Shown here: in pieces, positions 4,934 to 6,208 of the stretch | How positions within the stretch are numbered: the stretch's first letter is position 1 | How the letters are laid out: every line of letters begins with the position of its first letter | DNA from: Salinibacterium sp. | GTDB taxonomy: Bacteria; Actinomycetota; Actinomycetes; Actinomycetales; Microbacteriaceae | Direction: 5' to 3' | Assembly: GCA_025352485.1 (NCBI GenBank) | Contig: JANXTJ010000105.1 | Span: 1-6,208, forward strand | Length of the DNA: 6,208 nucleotides | Program-made: the position numbers and the translations under genes | The notes under the pieces: generated by a model | Databases searched by the model: none | Told to the model about the DNA's origin: nothing | What the model saw: only the letters and a program-made list of their open reading frames with translations

Positions 4934-6208
4934 CTAGCGCAGCTGCTGCGCGTACAGCGAGGAGTAGGTGCCCCCGGACGCCAGCAACTCGTCGTGGGTG
5001 CCCTGCTCCACGATGCGGCCGGCCACGACGACAAAGATCACATCGGCAGCGATCACCGTCGACAGCCGGTGAGCCACCGCGATCGTCGTCCGACCCCTGG
5101 ATGCCGTGTCGAGCGCCGCCTGCACGACGCGCTCAGAGATGGCGTCGAGGGCACTCGTGGCTTCATCGAGGATGAGCACGGGCGGGTCTTTGAGTAACAC
5201 TCGCGCGATCGCGATGCGCTGCTTCTCGCCCCCGGAGAGCCGGTACCCGCGCTCCCCCACCACCGTGTCGTACTTGTCGGGAAACGAGTCGATGGTGTCG
5301 TGGATGTTGGCCGCCCTCGCTGCCGCCTCGAGCTCATCTTGGCTGGCCTCTGGCTTGGCGTACCGCAGGTTCTCCGCAATGGTGGCGTGAAACAGGTAGG
5401 TCTCTTGGCTGACGATGCCGATGTTGCCCACGAGCGACTCGCCCGCAAGCTCGCGGACGTCGGCACCTCCGAATAGCACGCGACCGCTGGTGACGTCGTG
5501 CAGACGCGGGATCAGATAGGAGACGGTCGTTTTGCCCGCGCCGGAAGGCCCGACGAACGCGGCGAACTGACCGGGTTCGATGCTGAATGAGACGCCCTTG
5601 AGGGTGGCGGGCGAGTCGGCGGGCGCATCCGGATAGCGGAAAACGACGTCGTCGAAGGCCACCCGGCCAAGCTCCGCCCTGTCGACCGCGCGGGCATCCT
5701 TCGTATCGGCAATCGCCGGAACCAGGTCGAGGTATTCGAAGATGCGGGCGAAGAGCGCGGAGGAGGTCTGCAGGTCGAGCGCCACCCGCAGTAGACCCAG
5801 CAACGGAAACATGAGCCGCGCCTGCACCGTCGTGAATGCCACGATGGTTCCCGCCGTGACGTTGACGCCGCCGGTGATGAGGTACGCGGCGACGACGTAA
5901 ATAACCGCGGGAATGATCGAGAGGACGATGCTGACCATCGCGAAAAACCACTGGCCACTCATCTGCTGGCGCACCTGCAGCGAGATCTGGTTCTGGTTCT
6001 CGGCGTCGTAACGCCCCGTCTCGGCTCTCTGCTGGTTGAAGCTCTTGGCCAGCAAAATGCCCGAGACACTCAGGGCCTCCTGCGTGATCGCGGTCATCTC
6101 GCTGAGCGACTCTTGGGTCTTGGTCGCGATACGCGCGCGCACCTGCCCGACGCGGCGCTGGGCGATCACCAGCACCGGCAGCAGAACGACCGCGACGAGG
6201 GTCAGTTG
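4934..6208 (-). CDS. ABC exporter, fused membrane and ATPase domains, N-terminus outside the window
   Basis: This is the C-terminal 424 residues of an ABCB/MsbA-type exporter subunit, which moves a substrate out across the cytoplasmic membrane using ATP. The frame is open to the right edge, so the start is not visible. The fragment opens inside the membrane domain: hydrophobic segments at about 2-17, 88-113 and 120-146 of the visible part, with a long loop between the first two. The nucleotide-binding domain has Walker A GPSGAGKTT (220-228), the Q-loop Gln (268), signature LSGGEKQR (324-331), Walker B VLILDEATSALD (344-355) with its catalytic Glu, and the H-loop His (380). All catalytic residues are present. 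The substrate cannot be told from the sequence; multidrug, lipid or peptide export are all possible. It could be a homodimer or half of a heterodimer with a gene to the right. Nothing links it to pilus function except the shared strand. Confidence 0.92.
   Translation of the reverse strand, partial: QLTLVAVVLLPVLVIAQRRVGQVRARIATKTQESLSEMTAITQEALSVSGILLAKSFNQQRAETGRYDAENQNQISLQVRQQMSGQWFFAMVSIVLSIIPAVIYVVAAYLITGGVNVTAGTIVAFTTVQARLMFPLLGLLRVALDLQTSSALFARIFEYLDLVPAIADTKDARAVDRAELGRVAFDDVVFRYPDAPADSPATLKGVSFSIEPGQFAAFVGPSGAGKTTVSYLIPRLHDVTSGRVLFGGADVRELAGESLVGNIGIVSQETYLFHATIAENLRYAKPEASQDELEAAARAANIHDTIDSFPDKYDTVVGERGYRLSGGEKQRIAIARVLLKDPPVLILDEATSALDAISERVVQAALDTASRGRTTIAVAHRLSTVIAADVIFVVVAGRIVEQGTHDELLASGGTYSSLYAQQLR

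Overview
The window carries part of a type IV pilus (T4P) assembly cluster and the end of an ABC exporter gene. Everything lies on the minus strand, so the genes read from high to low coordinates. The high G+C content, the GTG and TTG starts and the style of the proteins suggest a high-GC Gram-positive actinobacterium, perhaps of the Microbacteriaceae. That placement is inferred from protein style only and is tentative.

Layout in transcription order: (1) The C-terminal part of an ABCB/MsbA-type exporter, made of a partial membrane domain and a complete nucleotide-binding domain, enters from the right edge and ends at 4934. (2) A 136-base gap (4798-4933) holds a small GC hairpin, a weak promoter candidate and the strong Shine-Dalgarno site of the next gene. 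(3) pilB, the pilus extension ATPase, has a TTG start at 4797. (4) pilT, the retraction ATPase, most likely starts at the GTG at 3077, after a 52-base gap with a hairpin just upstream of its ribosome site. (5) pilC, the inner-membrane platform protein, starts inside the stop codon of pilT (TGATG), which indicates translational coupling. (6) A 179-base gap (332-510) holds a strong stem-loop without a U-tract, a run of seven G and a weak promoter candidate. (7) A class III-type prepilin gene starts at 331 and runs off the left edge.

Together the genes give the motor core of a retractable pilus. PilB drives pilin polymerisation through PilC, PilT drives depolymerisation, and the prepilin is the building block once a prepilin peptidase has cut it after Gly24. 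That peptidase and the other assembly genes (PilM/N/O-like) are not visible and may lie beyond the left edge or elsewhere. PilT between pilB and pilC argues for a retractable T4P and against a type II secretion system.

I see no mobile elements, CRISPR arrays, RNA genes or plus-strand genes. I found no undescribed system. The most interesting points are the low-complexity extensions on PilT, the loss of the c-di-GMP-type RLG residues in PilB, a 32-base exact repeat shared by pilB and pilT, and the intercistronic hairpins.
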